DNA of 64,000 bases from Terriglobales bacterium (GCA_025934735.1 JAICWP010000023.1:1-64000), one strand, 5' to 3'. Positions 1-8,855 are shown, counted from the first letter of the stretch. The notes: a model not told the origin generated them from the sequence alone. Numbers and translations: made by a program.

Positions 1-84
1 ATGTTTTGGGTAGGGGACGGTTCCTAATGAGCGATACATAACTGTCATGGTGCAGCATTTAGTCAGCGGGGTTAGTGGGTGGAG

Positions 85-205
85 AAGAATTTGTCTGCGC
101 CCTCTGCGTTGATCTTTACTTTTCGCGAACAACCACGAACCCTGGCACCCACAGCAGGGCGCGTTTGATTTCGGAGTCTGGAAAAATGCAAATCGCCTGG
201 CGCGC
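85..205 (-). repeat. Duplicated 3' end of the polyprenyl synthase gene (distal copy)
   Basis: This 121-bp block repeats positions 315-435 at an offset of exactly 230 bp, with only a handful of mismatches. The proximal copy is the 3' end of the polyprenyl synthase gene and the DNA just after its stop. Read on the minus strand, the distal copy still encodes the same C-terminal residues (IFPDSEIKRALLWVPGF) followed by a stop. It has no start or catalytic domain of its own, so it is a gene fragment. Nothing else gene-like is visible in 1-345. Confidence 0.85.
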
Positions 206-237
206 CCCGCCGACCAGAACGTCAATCTTGATGGTTT

Positions 238-300
238 CGGAAGGGCACGGCTTCAGCCGTGCCGTCCAGAGCCGATCACTATGGGGCTTTAGCCCCTGAG
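238..300. repeat. REP-like double-hairpin element
   Basis: Two short palindromes lie back to back: GGCACGGCTTCAGCCGTGCC, then GGGGCTTTAGCCCC. A close relative with the same first palindrome and a variant second one lies at 1438-1512. The layout resembles REP/BIME elements. No REP-associated transposase is present in the window. Confidence 0.75.
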
Positions 301-345
301 GGATGCTGTTCGAAAAGAATTTCTCTGCGCTCTCTGCGTTGATCT

Positions 346-1335
346 TTACTTTTCGCGGGAAACCACGAACCCTGGCACCCACAGCAGGGCGCGCTTGATT
401 TCGGAGTCTGGAAAAATGCAAATCGCCTGGCGCGCGGCCTCGGCATACTCCTGGGCGCGGCGGGTAGCGGCATCCACCGACCCATACCGCTGCAGCATCG
501 CCAGAATGTCGGAGTGGGTGAAGCCGTTGAAGGCGCGCTCCCGCAGCACGGCTTCGATCTTCTGCCGCTCCTCGGTGCTGCAGTGTTCCAGAACATGGAT
601 CACCGGCAGCGTGACCTTGCCTTCGCGCAGGTCGCTGGCCACCGGCTTACCCAGCACGTCCTCGGTGGCCGTCAGGTCGAGCACGTCGTCGGCAATCTGG
701 AACGCCATTCCCAGGCTGCGTCCGTACTCCGCCAGGCGCTCTTCCTCTTCGGCGGAAACTCCGCCCAGAATTCCGCCCAGGCGCATGGCGACGGAGAATA
801 GGCAGGCGGTCTTGCGGTGAATAAGCTCCAGGTGCTCGTCCAGCGAGATGCAGCGCCCGAGCTTCTCGAGTTGCAGCAGTTCGCCCTCCACCATCCGCTG
901 CGTCAGGTCAATCAGCACATCGAGAATGCGGAAATTGCGCTCCTGCACTGCCAGCTTGAAAGCCTGCATGTAAAGCCAATCGCCGGCCAGTACGCAACGC
1001 GAGTTGCCCCACTGATGATTAGTCGAGGGACGGCCCCGGCGCATCTGCGCTTCATCAATAATGTCGTCATGCACCAGCGTTGCGGTGTGAAGGATCTCCA
1101 CCACCGCGCCCAGGCGGATGGCGCCCTGTCCCTCGTAGCCGCAGAGTTTGGCCGAAAGCAGCAGCAGCGCCGGGCGGATGCGCTTGCCCCCGCCGTTGCG
1201 CAGGTACTCGCCAATTTCGGTGATCACCTGCACGTCGGAGGCGGTGTCGTCGCCGAACTCGCGCTCAATGGCGAGCAGGTCCTCGCGCACCAGCTCAAAT
1301 ACCGACTGCAGCGTGATGGGAGCCGTGGTGGCCAT
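346..1335 (-). CDS. ispB: trans-Polyprenyl diphosphate synthase (IspB/HepT-like)
   Basis: A long-chain E-polyprenyl diphosphate synthase adds isopentenyl diphosphate units to make the side chain of quinones, here presumably menaquinone. Both Asp-rich motifs are present: the first in VHDDIIDEAQMRRGRPS, the second in IADDVLDL. GGGKRIRPALLLL is the usual diphosphate-binding N-terminal motif. The reading frame could begin at a GTG at 1383, but that lies against a tandem repeat, so I prefer the ATG at 1335, giving about 329 residues, normal for the family. The C-terminal 28 codons are duplicated downstream at 116-205. It lies last in a minus-strand run after yajQ and tatD. Chain length cannot be read from sequence alone. 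Confidence 0.9.
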   Translation of the reverse strand: MATTAPITLQSVFELVREDLLAIEREFGDDTASDVQVITEIGEYLRNGGGKRIRPALLLLSAKLCGYEGQGAIRLGAVVEILHTATLVHDDIIDEAQMRRGRPSTNHQWGNSRCVLAGDWLYMQAFKLAVQERNFRILDVLIDLTQRMVEGELLQLEKLGRCISLDEHLELIHRKTACLFSVAMRLGGILGGVSAEEEERLAEYGRSLGMAFQIADDVLDLTATEDVLGKPVASDLREGKVTLPVIHVLEHCSTEERQKIEAVLRERAFNGFTHSDILAMLQRYGSVDAATRRAQEYAEAARQAICIFPDSEIKRALLWVPGFVVSREK

Positions 1336-1381
1336 CTTCTGTGCGTTCTCTAGTCGAGCCTGTATCCGTGTGCTATCGAGC

Positions 1382-1441
1382 ACTCACAATCGCTCGCAAC
1401 GGCCTCACAATCGCTCTCGCAACGGCCTCACAATCGCTTTC
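1382..1441. repeat. Short tandem repeat upstream of the polyprenyl synthase gene
   Basis: Three successive copies of CTCACAATCGCT are separated by CGCAACGGC, with a period of 21-23 bp. The array runs directly into the REP-like double hairpin at 1438-1512. It occupies the region where the promoter or leader of the polyprenyl synthase gene would lie. Confidence 0.75.
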
Positions 1442-1512
1442 GGAAGGGCACGGCTTCAGCCGTGCCGCCCGTCTACCCCAATCTCGCGCGGCTTTAGCCG
1501 CCGAGGGTCGCC
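1438..1512. repeat. REP-like double-hairpin element, second copy
   Basis: It carries the same first palindrome as the element at 238-300 (GGCACGGCTTCAGCCGTGCC), followed by a different second hairpin built on CGGCTTTAGCCG. Both copies are in the same orientation and flank the polyprenyl synthase gene. Confidence 0.75.
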
Positions 1513-1583
1513 TTAGGCCCATCTTCGAACCATTTGCCGACGCACTCTTCATTGCGATGCCGCGCCGTTGTCCGCTGCTGCAC

Positions 1584-2081
1584 TCAAACCGAGCGGTAAT
1601 TGGTGAACTGCATGTCAATGCCGAAATCGCTGTTGCGCAACAGCGCGATCACCGACTGCAGCGTGTCGCGGTCCTTGCTGCTCACCCGCACCAGGTCGCC
1701 TTGGATGGAAGCCTGCACCTTGTGCTTGGAATTTTTGATGGTCTTGACGATCTCTCGTGCTTTCTCCGTCGAAATCCCCTGCTGCATGGAAATTTTCTGC
1801 CGCACCGTGGAGCCGGCGGCTGGCTCGATCGCGCCGTAGGTCAAGGCTTTCAGCGGCACCCCGCGCTTCACCAGCCGCTGCTGAAAAACGTCATTCACCG
1901 CCTTCAGCTTGTAGTCGTCCTGCGAGGTCAAGATGATGGCGTCCTTGCCCTCCAGCGCGATGTTCGACTTGGAATCCTTAAGGTCGAAGCGAGTGTGAAT
2001 TTCCTTGAGCGCCTGCTGCATCGCGTTCGAGACTTCCTGCAGGTCCACCTTGCTGACGATATCGAATGAGTTCTCTGGCAT
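1584..2081 (-). CDS. yajQ: YajQ family nucleotide-binding protein
   Basis: This 165-residue protein matches the YajQ/UPF0234 family along its full length. It begins MPENSFDIVSKVDLQEVSNA, has RFDLKDSK near residue 32, and ends in the typical DFGIDMQFTNYR. YajQ proteins have two ferredoxin-like folds and bind nucleotides or RNA; some homologues are reported to bind cyclic di-GMP. One GGDEF/EAL protein is encoded at 22.9 kb, but a link is only inference. The gene follows tatD by 15 bp on the same strand and probably shares its transcript. Confidence 0.93.
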   Translation of the reverse strand: MPENSFDIVSKVDLQEVSNAMQQALKEIHTRFDLKDSKSNIALEGKDAIILTSQDDYKLKAVNDVFQQRLVKRGVPLKALTYGAIEPAAGSTVRQKISMQQGISTEKAREIVKTIKNSKHKVQASIQGDLVRVSSKDRDTLQSVIALLRNSDFGIDMQFTNYRSV

Positions 2082-2096
2082 AAGATCAAACCACCA

Positions 2097-2915
2097 TTAT
2101 CGCGTGCTACTTAAATTAGAGCTATGCAATTTAAAAAAGTCGTAAAAGTTCTGGCTGGTGCGCTCCCCCACTTCGTCACGGGAAAGCCCGCGCAGTTCGG
2201 CGATCTGGCGCGCCACCTCCAGCACGAAAGCCGGCTCGTTACGTTTGCCGCGGTGGGGAACCGGAGCCAGAAACGGCGAATCCGTTTCGATGAACATGCG
2301 GTCCAGCGGCGCCTCGCGCGCCGCATCGCGGATATTCTGCGCCTTGGCGAAGGTCACATTGCCCGCGAAGGAGATGATAAATCCCATGTCCAGCGCCGCC
2401 CGCATGTGCTCCAGTTGCCCGGTAAAGCAGTGCAGCACGCCTCCCAACCCGCTGCTGGCCCAGTGCTCGCGCAGCAAATGCAGGCAGTCTTGCCAGGCAT
2501 TATCGCTGCCGTCGGAGGGCCTGCAGTGGATCACGATGGGCAGCTTGGCGGCGCGTGCCAGTTCCATTTGCCGCGTCACCACCTCCCGCTGCACCTCGCG
2601 CGGCGAGTGGTCGTAAAAATAATCCAGCCCGATTTCACCCCAGGCAATCACTTTCGGATTCTTGGCCAGCTGCTCCATTTCCGCGTAGTCGGCATCTGTA
2701 GCCAGTTTGGCCTCGTGCGGATGGACCCCGATAGTGGACAGAATCCAGTCGTGCTTCTCCGCCAGTTCGATGCCGCAGGCCAGCGAGCCCGGACCGGTGC
2801 CGCTCCCGATGGCCACGATAGTGTCAATCCCCGCCGCTCGCGCCCGCTCCAGTACCTGCCCGCGGTCGCCATCAAACTGCGTCATCTCGAGATGCGCGTG
2901 GGAATCTACAAACAT
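2097..2915 (-). CDS. tatD: TatD family metal-dependent hydrolase (DNase)
   Basis: The TatD-type TIM-barrel signature is complete: VDSHAHLEM at the N-terminus, GEIGLDYFYD, IVIHCRPS, LHCFTG and IETDSPFLAPVPHRGKRNEP. These supply the His, Glu and Asp ligands for two metal ions. TatD enzymes are 3'-5' exonucleases for DNA repair and turnover; some members act on other substrates. The frame opens at a TTG at 2921, but ATG at 2915 puts the HxH motif at the usual place. It lies downstream of metG, a common pairing (metG-tatD). The gap to metG carries a degenerate TAGCTG/GACTCC repeat. Confidence 0.93.
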   Translation of the reverse strand: MFVDSHAHLEMTQFDGDRGQVLERARAAGIDTIVAIGSGTGPGSLACGIELAEKHDWILSTIGVHPHEAKLATDADYAEMEQLAKNPKVIAWGEIGLDYFYDHSPREVQREVVTRQMELARAAKLPIVIHCRPSDGSDNAWQDCLHLLREHWASSGLGGVLHCFTGQLEHMRAALDMGFIISFAGNVTFAKAQNIRDAAREAPLDRMFIETDSPFLAPVPHRGKRNEPAFVLEVARQIAELRGLSRDEVGERTSQNFYDFFKLHSSNLSSTR

Positions 2916-2929
2916 CAGCAACTAGCTCC

Positions 2930-3012
2930 TGGCTACGAGCTAATTAGCTAGCTGGCTGACTAGCTGACTAGCTTTTGACGCCAACTAACTCCCGACTCCT
3001 GACTTCCGACTT
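2930..3012. repeat. Degenerate TAGCTG / GACTCC short-word repeat
   Basis: The metG-tatD gap consists of imperfect repetitions of AGCTAGCTGGCTGACTAGC followed by CTCCCGACTCCTGACTTCC. The first part is strongly self-complementary through its AGCT/TAGCTA cores. It belongs to the same style of intergenic repeat as those near 24.95, 28.0, 29.2, 31.6, 35.3 and 62.5 kb. Confidence 0.7.
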
Positions 3013-3015
3013 CCG

Positions 3016-5088
3016 CTATTTCAGCTTCGCCCCAACCGGCACATCCTCCAGAAACCCCGCCAGCACGGGCTTGCCCTGCTCGCCCACGGAAGCGGCCACG
3101 ATCATGCCATCGGAAACGAGACCCCGTAGCTTGCGCGGCGCCAGGTTGGCCACAATCACCACCTTGCGCCCGATCAGCAATTCGGGGGCGTAGGCCTCCG
3201 CAATTCCGGCCACCACCTGCCGCGTTTCGCTTCCCAGGTCCACTTCCAGGCGCAGCAGTTTGTCAGCGCCCTGCACCTTCTCGGCCAACTTCACCTGCCC
3301 CACGCGCAATTCCACCTTGGCGAAATCGTCAATGCTGATCTTGCCCTCGGGCGGGCCTGCGCCGGCCTTTGCCGCTGGCGTGGTTGCGGGCGCTCCCGCG
3401 GCGGATGCTGCCGGTGCGGGCGCGGGCTTCACTTCCACCGCTCGTCCTGCTGGTTGTGCCGCTGCTCCTGCTTTCTTTTCGGTTTCCACAGTCGGTGTCC
3501 TTCGCTCCTGTTCCATAGCCTGCATTTTTTCCACGACGCTCTTGTCTGCGCGGGGGAAGACGGGTTCCACTTTGCCGATCTTCGTCCCCAATGGCAGTTG
3601 CCCCCACTTCAATTCCGCGAGCTTGAAGTTCACAATCTCCCCCAGGCCCAGCTGCGCCCAGATGCGCGCGCTCGATTCCGGTATCACCGGATGCGCCAGC
3701 GCGGTCACTACCCGTAGCGCCTCAGCGCTGGTGTAGAGAATCGTACCCAGGCGTGCGCGGCTTACGTCGTCCTGCTTTTCGCCCAGCGTCCAGGGCTCGT
3801 TCTCCACCAGGTACTTGTTGACGGCGCTCACCAGTGACCACGCGGTTTCCAGCGCGTGCGAGAATTGGAACTTTTCGAACTTCGCATTGAACTCGCTGAT
3901 GGTGCGGCGGGCGATCTCGGCAATCTCGTCATCCGCCGGCTTGCGCGCCTCCGTCGGCGAAGGATATGGCACCTGCCCCCCAAAGTAGCGCGTGATCATG
4001 GTCAGCGTGCGGCTGGCCAGGTTGCCCAGATCGTTCGCCAGGTCGGCGTTGTAGCGCTGCACCAGCGCGTCAAAAGAAAATGACCCGTCCTGTCCGAACA
4101 CAATCTCGCGCAGCAAAAAGTAGCGCAGGGCGTCGCGGCTCATCGCTTCCACTATGGTTTCGGCGCGCACCACGTTGCCCCGCGACTTGGACATCTTGTC
4201 GTGCTCGAACAGCAGCCAGCCGTGCGCCACAATCGTTTTTGGCAGCTCCAGCCCAGCAGCCATCAGAAATGCCGGCCAGTACACGCAGTGGAAGCGCACA
4301 ATCTCCTTGCCGATCATGTGCACGTCGGCGGGCCAGTAGCGCTGGAAACGCTGCTGGTCGGCCGGATCCGGCGACCCGAAGCCGATGGCGGTGCAGTAGT
4401 TGCTCAGTGCGTCCAGCCACACATAGATGACGTGCCCGGGATCATCCGGCACCGGCACGCCCCAGCGGAAGGTGCTGCGCGTCACCGAAAGATCTCGCAG
4501 GCCGGAGCGCACGAAGGAAGCCACCTCGTTGCGCCGTGTTTCCGGGCGGATGAAGTCGGGCTGGTCGCGATAGAGCTTCAGCAATTTTTCTTCGAAGGCG
4601 GAGAGCTTGAAAAAATAATTTTCCTCGCTCACCGTTTCCGTCGGGCGCCCACATTCCGGGCAGGGCGCTCCCGGCCCGGCGGAATCCACGTAAAGCTCAT
4701 CGAACACGCAGTACTGCCCGGTGTACTTGCCCTTGTAGATGTAACCGTTATCGCGCAGCCGCCGAAACATCTCCTGTACGCCGCGCTTGTGCTCGGCGTC
4801 GGTGGTGCGGATGAACTTGTTGTAGCTCAGCCCCAGCACATCCCAGAGCCGCCGAAATGACGAGGAAACTTCATCCGCCCACTGCTGGGCCGGTTTCCCC
4901 GCGGCCTGGGCGGCGCGCTCCACGTGCACCCCGTGCTCGTCGGTGCCCGTGAGGAAGAATACGTCCTTGCCCAGCATGCGCTCCCGCCGCGCCATCATGT
5001 CGCACACAATGGTGGTGTAAGCGTGTCCGATGTGGGGACGCGCGTTGACGTAGTAAATCGGGGTGGTGATGTAGAACTTGTTATCCAT
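3016..5088 (-). CDS. metG: Methionyl-tRNA synthetase
   Basis: MetG charges tRNA(Met) in the cytoplasm. The class I catalytic core begins at the N-terminus with ARPHIGHAYTT (HIGH at residues 19-22), and KMSKS appears near residue 298 in DKMSKSRGN. A zinc knuckle is visible as CPECGRPTE. The last ~110 residues form the Trbp111/EMAP-II-like tRNA-binding domain (DFAKVELRVGQV, LAPRKLRGLVSDGM), joined by an Ala/Pro-rich linker at about residues 535-580. The length of 690 residues is normal. The ATG overlaps the end of larC by 8 bp, so the two are probably translationally coupled. tatD and yajQ follow. Confidence 0.97.
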   Translation of the reverse strand: MDNKFYITTPIYYVNARPHIGHAYTTIVCDMMARRERMLGKDVFFLTGTDEHGVHVERAAQAAGKPAQQWADEVSSSFRRLWDVLGLSYNKFIRTTDAEHKRGVQEMFRRLRDNGYIYKGKYTGQYCVFDELYVDSAGPGAPCPECGRPTETVSEENYFFKLSAFEEKLLKLYRDQPDFIRPETRRNEVASFVRSGLRDLSVTRSTFRWGVPVPDDPGHVIYVWLDALSNYCTAIGFGSPDPADQQRFQRYWPADVHMIGKEIVRFHCVYWPAFLMAAGLELPKTIVAHGWLLFEHDKMSKSRGNVVRAETIVEAMSRDALRYFLLREIVFGQDGSFSFDALVQRYNADLANDLGNLASRTLTMITRYFGGQVPYPSPTEARKPADDEIAEIARRTISEFNAKFEKFQFSHALETAWSLVSAVNKYLVENEPWTLGEKQDDVSRARLGTILYTSAEALRVVTALAHPVIPESSARIWAQLGLGEIVNFKLAELKWGQLPLGTKIGKVEPVFPRADKSVVEKMQAMEQERRTPTVETEKKAGAAAQPAGRAVEVKPAPAPAASAAGAPATTPAAKAGAGPPEGKISIDDFAKVELRVGQVKLAEKVQGADKLLRLEVDLGSETRQVVAGIAEAYAPELLIGRKVVIVANLAPRKLRGLVSDGMIVAASVGEQGKPVLAGFLEDVPVGAKLK

Positions 5089-6544
5089 GCTGATGGGGGT
5101 CCGCGCCCGCTAGGTAAATGCGAATCGCTTCCTGCATCACGCTCTTCAGCGGCAGGTGCTGCTCGCCGGCGATCTTGCGGCAATCCTCATACTCCGGGGC
5201 GTAGTTGCTGATCGTCCCATTCAGGCTGGCAACCTTAATGCGCACCTCGCCCCAGCGCGTCTGCACGCTTACCCAGCGCCGACCCAGGGCCCGCCGCTGC
5301 TCCTGCCGGATACGAACGCCCAGCGTCGAGGTCTCGGCGAAAATCAGCTTGGCCAGGCGCTCGGCATCGCTCGGTTTGGCCAGCAGCGTCAGGAGCATGC
5401 CCGGCCGGTTCTTTTTCATCTGCAGCGGTGTTCCGAAAGCGTCCAGCGCGCCCTCCGCTAGCGCCCGGTCCATCACGTAGCCAAAGACCTGCGGGTTTAG
5501 GTCGTCAATGCTGGCTTCCAGCACGGCAATGGCCTCCTCCGTGGGCGCATGTGCCTCCGCGCCTGATTCGCCCACCGTCAACCGCAGCACGTTGGGATAG
5601 CCAGCAAATTCGCGGGTCCCGGCGCCATACCCGGTAGCTGTCACCTTCATGCTGGGAAACGCGGCAAAGCGCCTGGCCAGGGTTTTGGCGATGGCTGCTC
5701 CCGTCGGTGTCACCAGTTCTTTCTGCGGCCCGGAAGAGTACACCGGCGCATCCTTCAGCAGTTCCAGCGTTGCCGGCGCAGGGATGGGAAATGTGCCGTG
5801 AGCGCAGACCACCGTGCCCCCACCCACGTTGAGCGGCGAGCAGATCCATTCCTCAACCTGCAGCGCCTCCGCACCCACCGCCGCGCAGACGATGTCCACC
5901 AGCGCGTCCACGGCTCCCACTTCATGGAAGTGAACGCTTTCCACCGGCACCTGATGGATTTTGGCCTCCGCCGCCCCCAGGTTTTCAAAAATCGCGATGG
6001 CGGTGTTCTTGGCCGTATCAGAAATGTCCTTGGCCGCCCGGATGATCTCTCGAATCTCCTTCAGCCCTCGCCCATGCGCGTGACCACCGCTCGTGTGGGC
6101 ATGGGTGTGACCACTGCTTGGACTGCTTGTGTGGAGACTGCCTGTGTGGAGACTGCTTGTGTGGGCACTGCTTGTGTGGGGACGGGGCTCTGCCCCGTCC
6201 TGGGCGGAGCGAAGCTCCGCCCCAGCGCCAGCATCGTGCTCGTGATAATGCGAATGTCCGCCGTGCTCCCGACTCTCGACTCCTGACCCCTGACTCCCGG
6301 TTTTCAACTCCCGCTGCTTTTGGTACTCTTCGCGCGGCAAGTCCTTCTCGCCATGGGAGTAAACATCCACCTTGATGGCGGAAATTCCGCTGCGATTAAC
6401 TCGGGAAATCTCCAGCCTGGCGCCCACGCCCAGCGCTTCGACGGTCTCCTCCAATCGGCCCGTGGGCACGCCCGCGTCCACCAGCGCGCCCAGAAACATG
6501 TCGCCGCTGATGCCGGAGAAGCAGTCGAGGTAGGCAATGCGCAT
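5081..6544 (-). CDS. larC: LarC-type nickel-pincer cofactor biosynthesis protein with an expanded His-rich insert
   Basis: LarC inserts nickel into the pincer cofactor used by lactate racemase-type enzymes. The N-terminus (MRIAYLDCFSGISGDMFLGA) and the VHFHEVGAVDALVDIV block are diagnostic. At 487 residues it is longer than usual because the His-rich segment (about residues 75-165) is expanded. That segment is built from three in-frame repeat types: a GACTCC-type repeat at 6268-6312, a REP-like double hairpin at 6181-6226, and four 15-bp units at 6121-6180 encoding His-Thr-Ser-Ser-type pentapeptides. No larB, larE or larA homologue is in the window. It overlaps metG by 8 bp. The His-rich region may store or deliver Ni(II), but that is inference. 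Confidence 0.92.
   Translation of the reverse strand: MRIAYLDCFSGISGDMFLGALVDAGVPTGRLEETVEALGVGARLEISRVNRSGISAIKVDVYSHGEKDLPREEYQKQRELKTGSQGSGVESREHGGHSHYHEHDAGAGAELRSAQDGAEPRPHTSSAHTSSLHTGSLHTSSPSSGHTHAHTSGGHAHGRGLKEIREIIRAAKDISDTAKNTAIAIFENLGAAEAKIHQVPVESVHFHEVGAVDALVDIVCAAVGAEALQVEEWICSPLNVGGGTVVCAHGTFPIPAPATLELLKDAPVYSSGPQKELVTPTGAAIAKTLARRFAAFPSMKVTATGYGAGTREFAGYPNVLRLTVGESGAEAHAPTEEAIAVLEASIDDLNPQVFGYVMDRALAEGALDAFGTPLQMKKNRPGMLLTLLAKPSDAERLAKLIFAETSTLGVRIRQEQRRALGRRWVSVQTRWGEVRIKVASLNGTISNYAPEYEDCRKIAGEQHLPLKSVMQEAIRIYLAGADPHQHG
6121..6180. repeat. 15-bp minisatellite, four units, inside larC
   Basis: There are four units of the type GACTGCTTGTGTGGA, at 6121, 6136, 6151 and 6166, differing by one or two bases. 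The 15-bp period keeps the larC frame, so each unit adds five residues rich in His, Thr and Ser. Confidence 0.9.
6181..6226. repeat. REP-like double hairpin inside larC
   Basis: GACGGGGCTCTGCCCCGTC is followed directly by GGGCGGAGCGAAGCTCCGCC, two perfect or near-perfect hairpins back to back. The layout matches the intergenic elements at 238, 1438 and 48588. It is read through in frame as part of larC. Confidence 0.8.
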
Positions 6545-6636
6545 AGCTATCTAGCGAAATTGAAGAGGATTACCAAAACCTTCATCATAGGGAAGGGCGC
6601 GGATGGCGTCAAACCAACGCAGCCTCGACCCTTTGC

Positions 6637-6642
6637 TATAAT
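6637..6642 (+). promoter_or_regulatory. Candidate -10 box for argS
   Basis: There is a perfect TATAAT at 6637-6642. A start of transcription about 7 bp later (near 6649) would exclude the TTG at 6646 and favour the TTG at 6679. No convincing -35 box is visible at the right distance. Confidence 0.45.
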
Positions 6643-6678
6643 CACTTGTTTCTCAATACCTTACGGGCTCCTCCTCAC

Positions 6679-8637
6679 TTGTACAAGCAACTCCAGCAAC
6701 GCCTCTCGGAGCATGTGCGGGCTTTTTTGCGCCGCCAGTATGCGCTCGACCTCCCCAACATCGTCATTGAGCAGCCGCCGCGGGTGGAGTTGGGCGAATA
6801 CGCGCTGCCCCTGACCTTCGAGTTAGCCAAGAAGCTGCGTAAAGCGCCCCGCAAGATTGCGGAGGAAATCGTCGCTGGCCTGGGGCCGATTGACGGTTTT
6901 GACAAGCTGGAAGTGGCGGGCGCGGGCTACATTAACGCCCGTGTGGACCGAGCTGCGCTGGCGCGGGCGCTGGCGGAAGGGCAGGGCATGGCGCCCGAGT
7001 CCCAGCCGGGCAAGATTCTCGTGGAGCACACCAGCATCAACCCCAACAAGGCGGCGCATATTGGGCACCTGCGCAACGCCATTCTGGGCGATACCTTTGT
7101 GCGCCTGCTGCGCGCCGCCGGCAACAACGTGGACATCCAGAACTATATTGACAATACCGGGGTGCAGGTCGCCGACGTCGTGGTGGGCTTCACCGAACTG
7201 GAGAAGAAGTCCAAAGCCGATGTGGCGGCCCTGATCGCCGCCCCCAAGCCGCGTTTCGATTACTACTGCTGGGACCTCTATGCCCAGGTCTCGCACTGGT
7301 ACGAGCAGGACAAGAAGAATCTGGAAGCCCGCGGCCGGGCGCTGCACGCCATTGAGCAGGGCGGCAATGAGCTGGCGGAAATGGCCGAGCTCATCTCCAC
7401 CTCCATCATCAAGCTGCACCTGGAAACCATGGAGCGGCTGGAGATCGAATACGACTTTCTGCCCCGAGAGAGCGAAATCCTGCGCCTGCACTTCTGGGAA
7501 GCGGCGTTCCAGAAGCTGAAAGACCATGGCGTGCTCTACTACGAAACCCAGGGCAAGAATGCCGGCTGCTGGGTGATGCGCCGGGCCAAGGCGGCGGCCG
7601 CGGGTGCCGAGGAAGTCAGCGAAGAAGACCAGAAGGTAATCGTTCGCTCCAACGGCACCGTGGGCTACGTGGGCAAGGACATCGCCTACCACCTCTGGAA
7701 GTTCGGCCTGCTGGGGCGCGACTTCGGCTATCGCCGTTTCCATCGTTATCCCAACGGACACCAGTGCTGGGTCTCCTCCGACTACGAGCACGGCGAGGCC
7801 GACCATCCCCACTTTGGCGACGTGAGCGCCATCTACAATGTGATTGACGCCCGCCAGGCGGAGGCGCAGAACACGGTGGTGGAGGCGCTGCGCGGCATGG
7901 GCTACAACCAGCAAGCCGGTCATTACACCCACTTTTCCTACGAAATGGTGGCGCTCACGCCCCGCTGCGCCCAGGAGCTTGGCTACACCCTTTCCGAGGA
8001 TGAGTGGGGCAAAAGCTACATTGAAGTCTCCGGACGGCGCGGCTTCGGCGTCAAGGCTGATGACCTGATGGACGCGCTCATCGCCTCGGTGCGGAAAGAA
8101 GTGGACTCTCGCCATTCCGAACTGAACGGAGAAGAGCGGCAAGCCGTCGCCCGCCAGATCGCCATGGGCGCCCTGCGCTACTTCATGCTAAAGTTCACCA
8201 AAAATTCGGTGATCGCCTTCGACTTCAAGGACGCTCTCAGCTTTGAAGGCGATACCGGGCCCTACGCCCAGTACGCGGTGGTGCGCGCCAGCAACATTTT
8301 CCGCAAGGCGGGCGTGGAGCCCGAACAGGTCAAAGCAGGCGATTTCGGCAAGTTTCTGGAAGGCGAGGCGGGCAACGAGATCTGGGAACTCTGGCTGACG
8401 GCCGCCCAGACCTCGCAGGTTATCGAGCAGTGCATCGCTACCACCGAGCCGGCGTATGCTGCCAAGCATGCCTTCCAGTTGGCTCAGCTGTTCAACAACT
8501 TCTACCACCGCCACCGCATTATCGGAGAGCCCGATCAGGACCGGCAGGCGTTTTTGTTTGCCACCGCCGCCGTGGTTCGCCGCGAACTGACCCGAGTGCT
8601 GGCCTTGATGGGCATCAGCGTGCCCCCGGTGATGTAA
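6679..8637 (+). CDS. argS: Arginyl-tRNA synthetase
   Basis: This class I synthetase charges tRNA(Arg). The HIGH motif is in NPNKAAHIGHLRNAILGD, and the region matching KMSKS is the variant SGRRGFGVKADDL, which occurs in a subset of ArgS proteins. The C-terminal helical anticodon-binding domain follows and ends near VLALMGISVPPVM. The start is uncertain: the frame is open from TTG 6646, but TTG 6679 gives the usual N-terminus (LYKQLQQRLSEHVRAFL) and fits the TATAAT at 6637. Length is about 652 residues. It diverges from larC across a gap of roughly 130 bp. No Shine-Dalgarno sequence is visible. Confidence 0.95.
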   Translation: MYKQLQQRLSEHVRAFLRRQYALDLPNIVIEQPPRVELGEYALPLTFELAKKLRKAPRKIAEEIVAGLGPIDGFDKLEVAGAGYINARVDRAALARALAEGQGMAPESQPGKILVEHTSINPNKAAHIGHLRNAILGDTFVRLLRAAGNNVDIQNYIDNTGVQVADVVVGFTELEKKSKADVAALIAAPKPRFDYYCWDLYAQVSHWYEQDKKNLEARGRALHAIEQGGNELAEMAELISTSIIKLHLETMERLEIEYDFLPRESEILRLHFWEAAFQKLKDHGVLYYETQGKNAGCWVMRRAKAAAAGAEEVSEEDQKVIVRSNGTVGYVGKDIAYHLWKFGLLGRDFGYRRFHRYPNGHQCWVSSDYEHGEADHPHFGDVSAIYNVIDARQAEAQNTVVEALRGMGYNQQAGHYTHFSYEMVALTPRCAQELGYTLSEDEWGKSYIEVSGRRGFGVKADDLMDALIASVRKEVDSRHSELNGEERQAVARQIAMGALRYFMLKFTKNSVIAFDFKDALSFEGDTGPYAQYAVVRASNIFRKAGVEPEQVKAGDFGKFLEGEAGNEIWELWLTAAQTSQVIEQCIATTEPAYAAKHAFQLAQLFNNFYHRHRIIGEPDQDRQAFLFATAAVVRRELTRVLALMGISVPPVM

Positions 8638-8855
8638 TCCTCGCCACAGAGACACACACCCCCGGAGCAGCCGTTGATACGTAATCCGGAACTTGCGCAG
8701 CGCTGCCAACTCCGTTCTCCATGCTCTGACACCAGTATGGAACATTCGAGGGCTATTCTGTGACCTTTGCCCTCGCCTGTTTGTGTTCTGAATTCAGACA
8801 CTTGCGCGAACTTCTGCCGGAATGGCTCTTGACAGGGTATTCGTTTAGATGGGCG
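8638..8855. other. Intergenic DNA, no gene recognised
   Basis: The first part carries a short CCACAGAGACACACAC stretch, a worn copy of the dispersed CCACAGAG-type repeat. Short open frames here have no recognisable product and no ribosome-binding site. Confidence 0.5.

Noticed and set aside
6823-8142. A 439-codon open frame antisense to argS
   Set aside because: It mirrors the argS codon pattern and has no recognisable domain.
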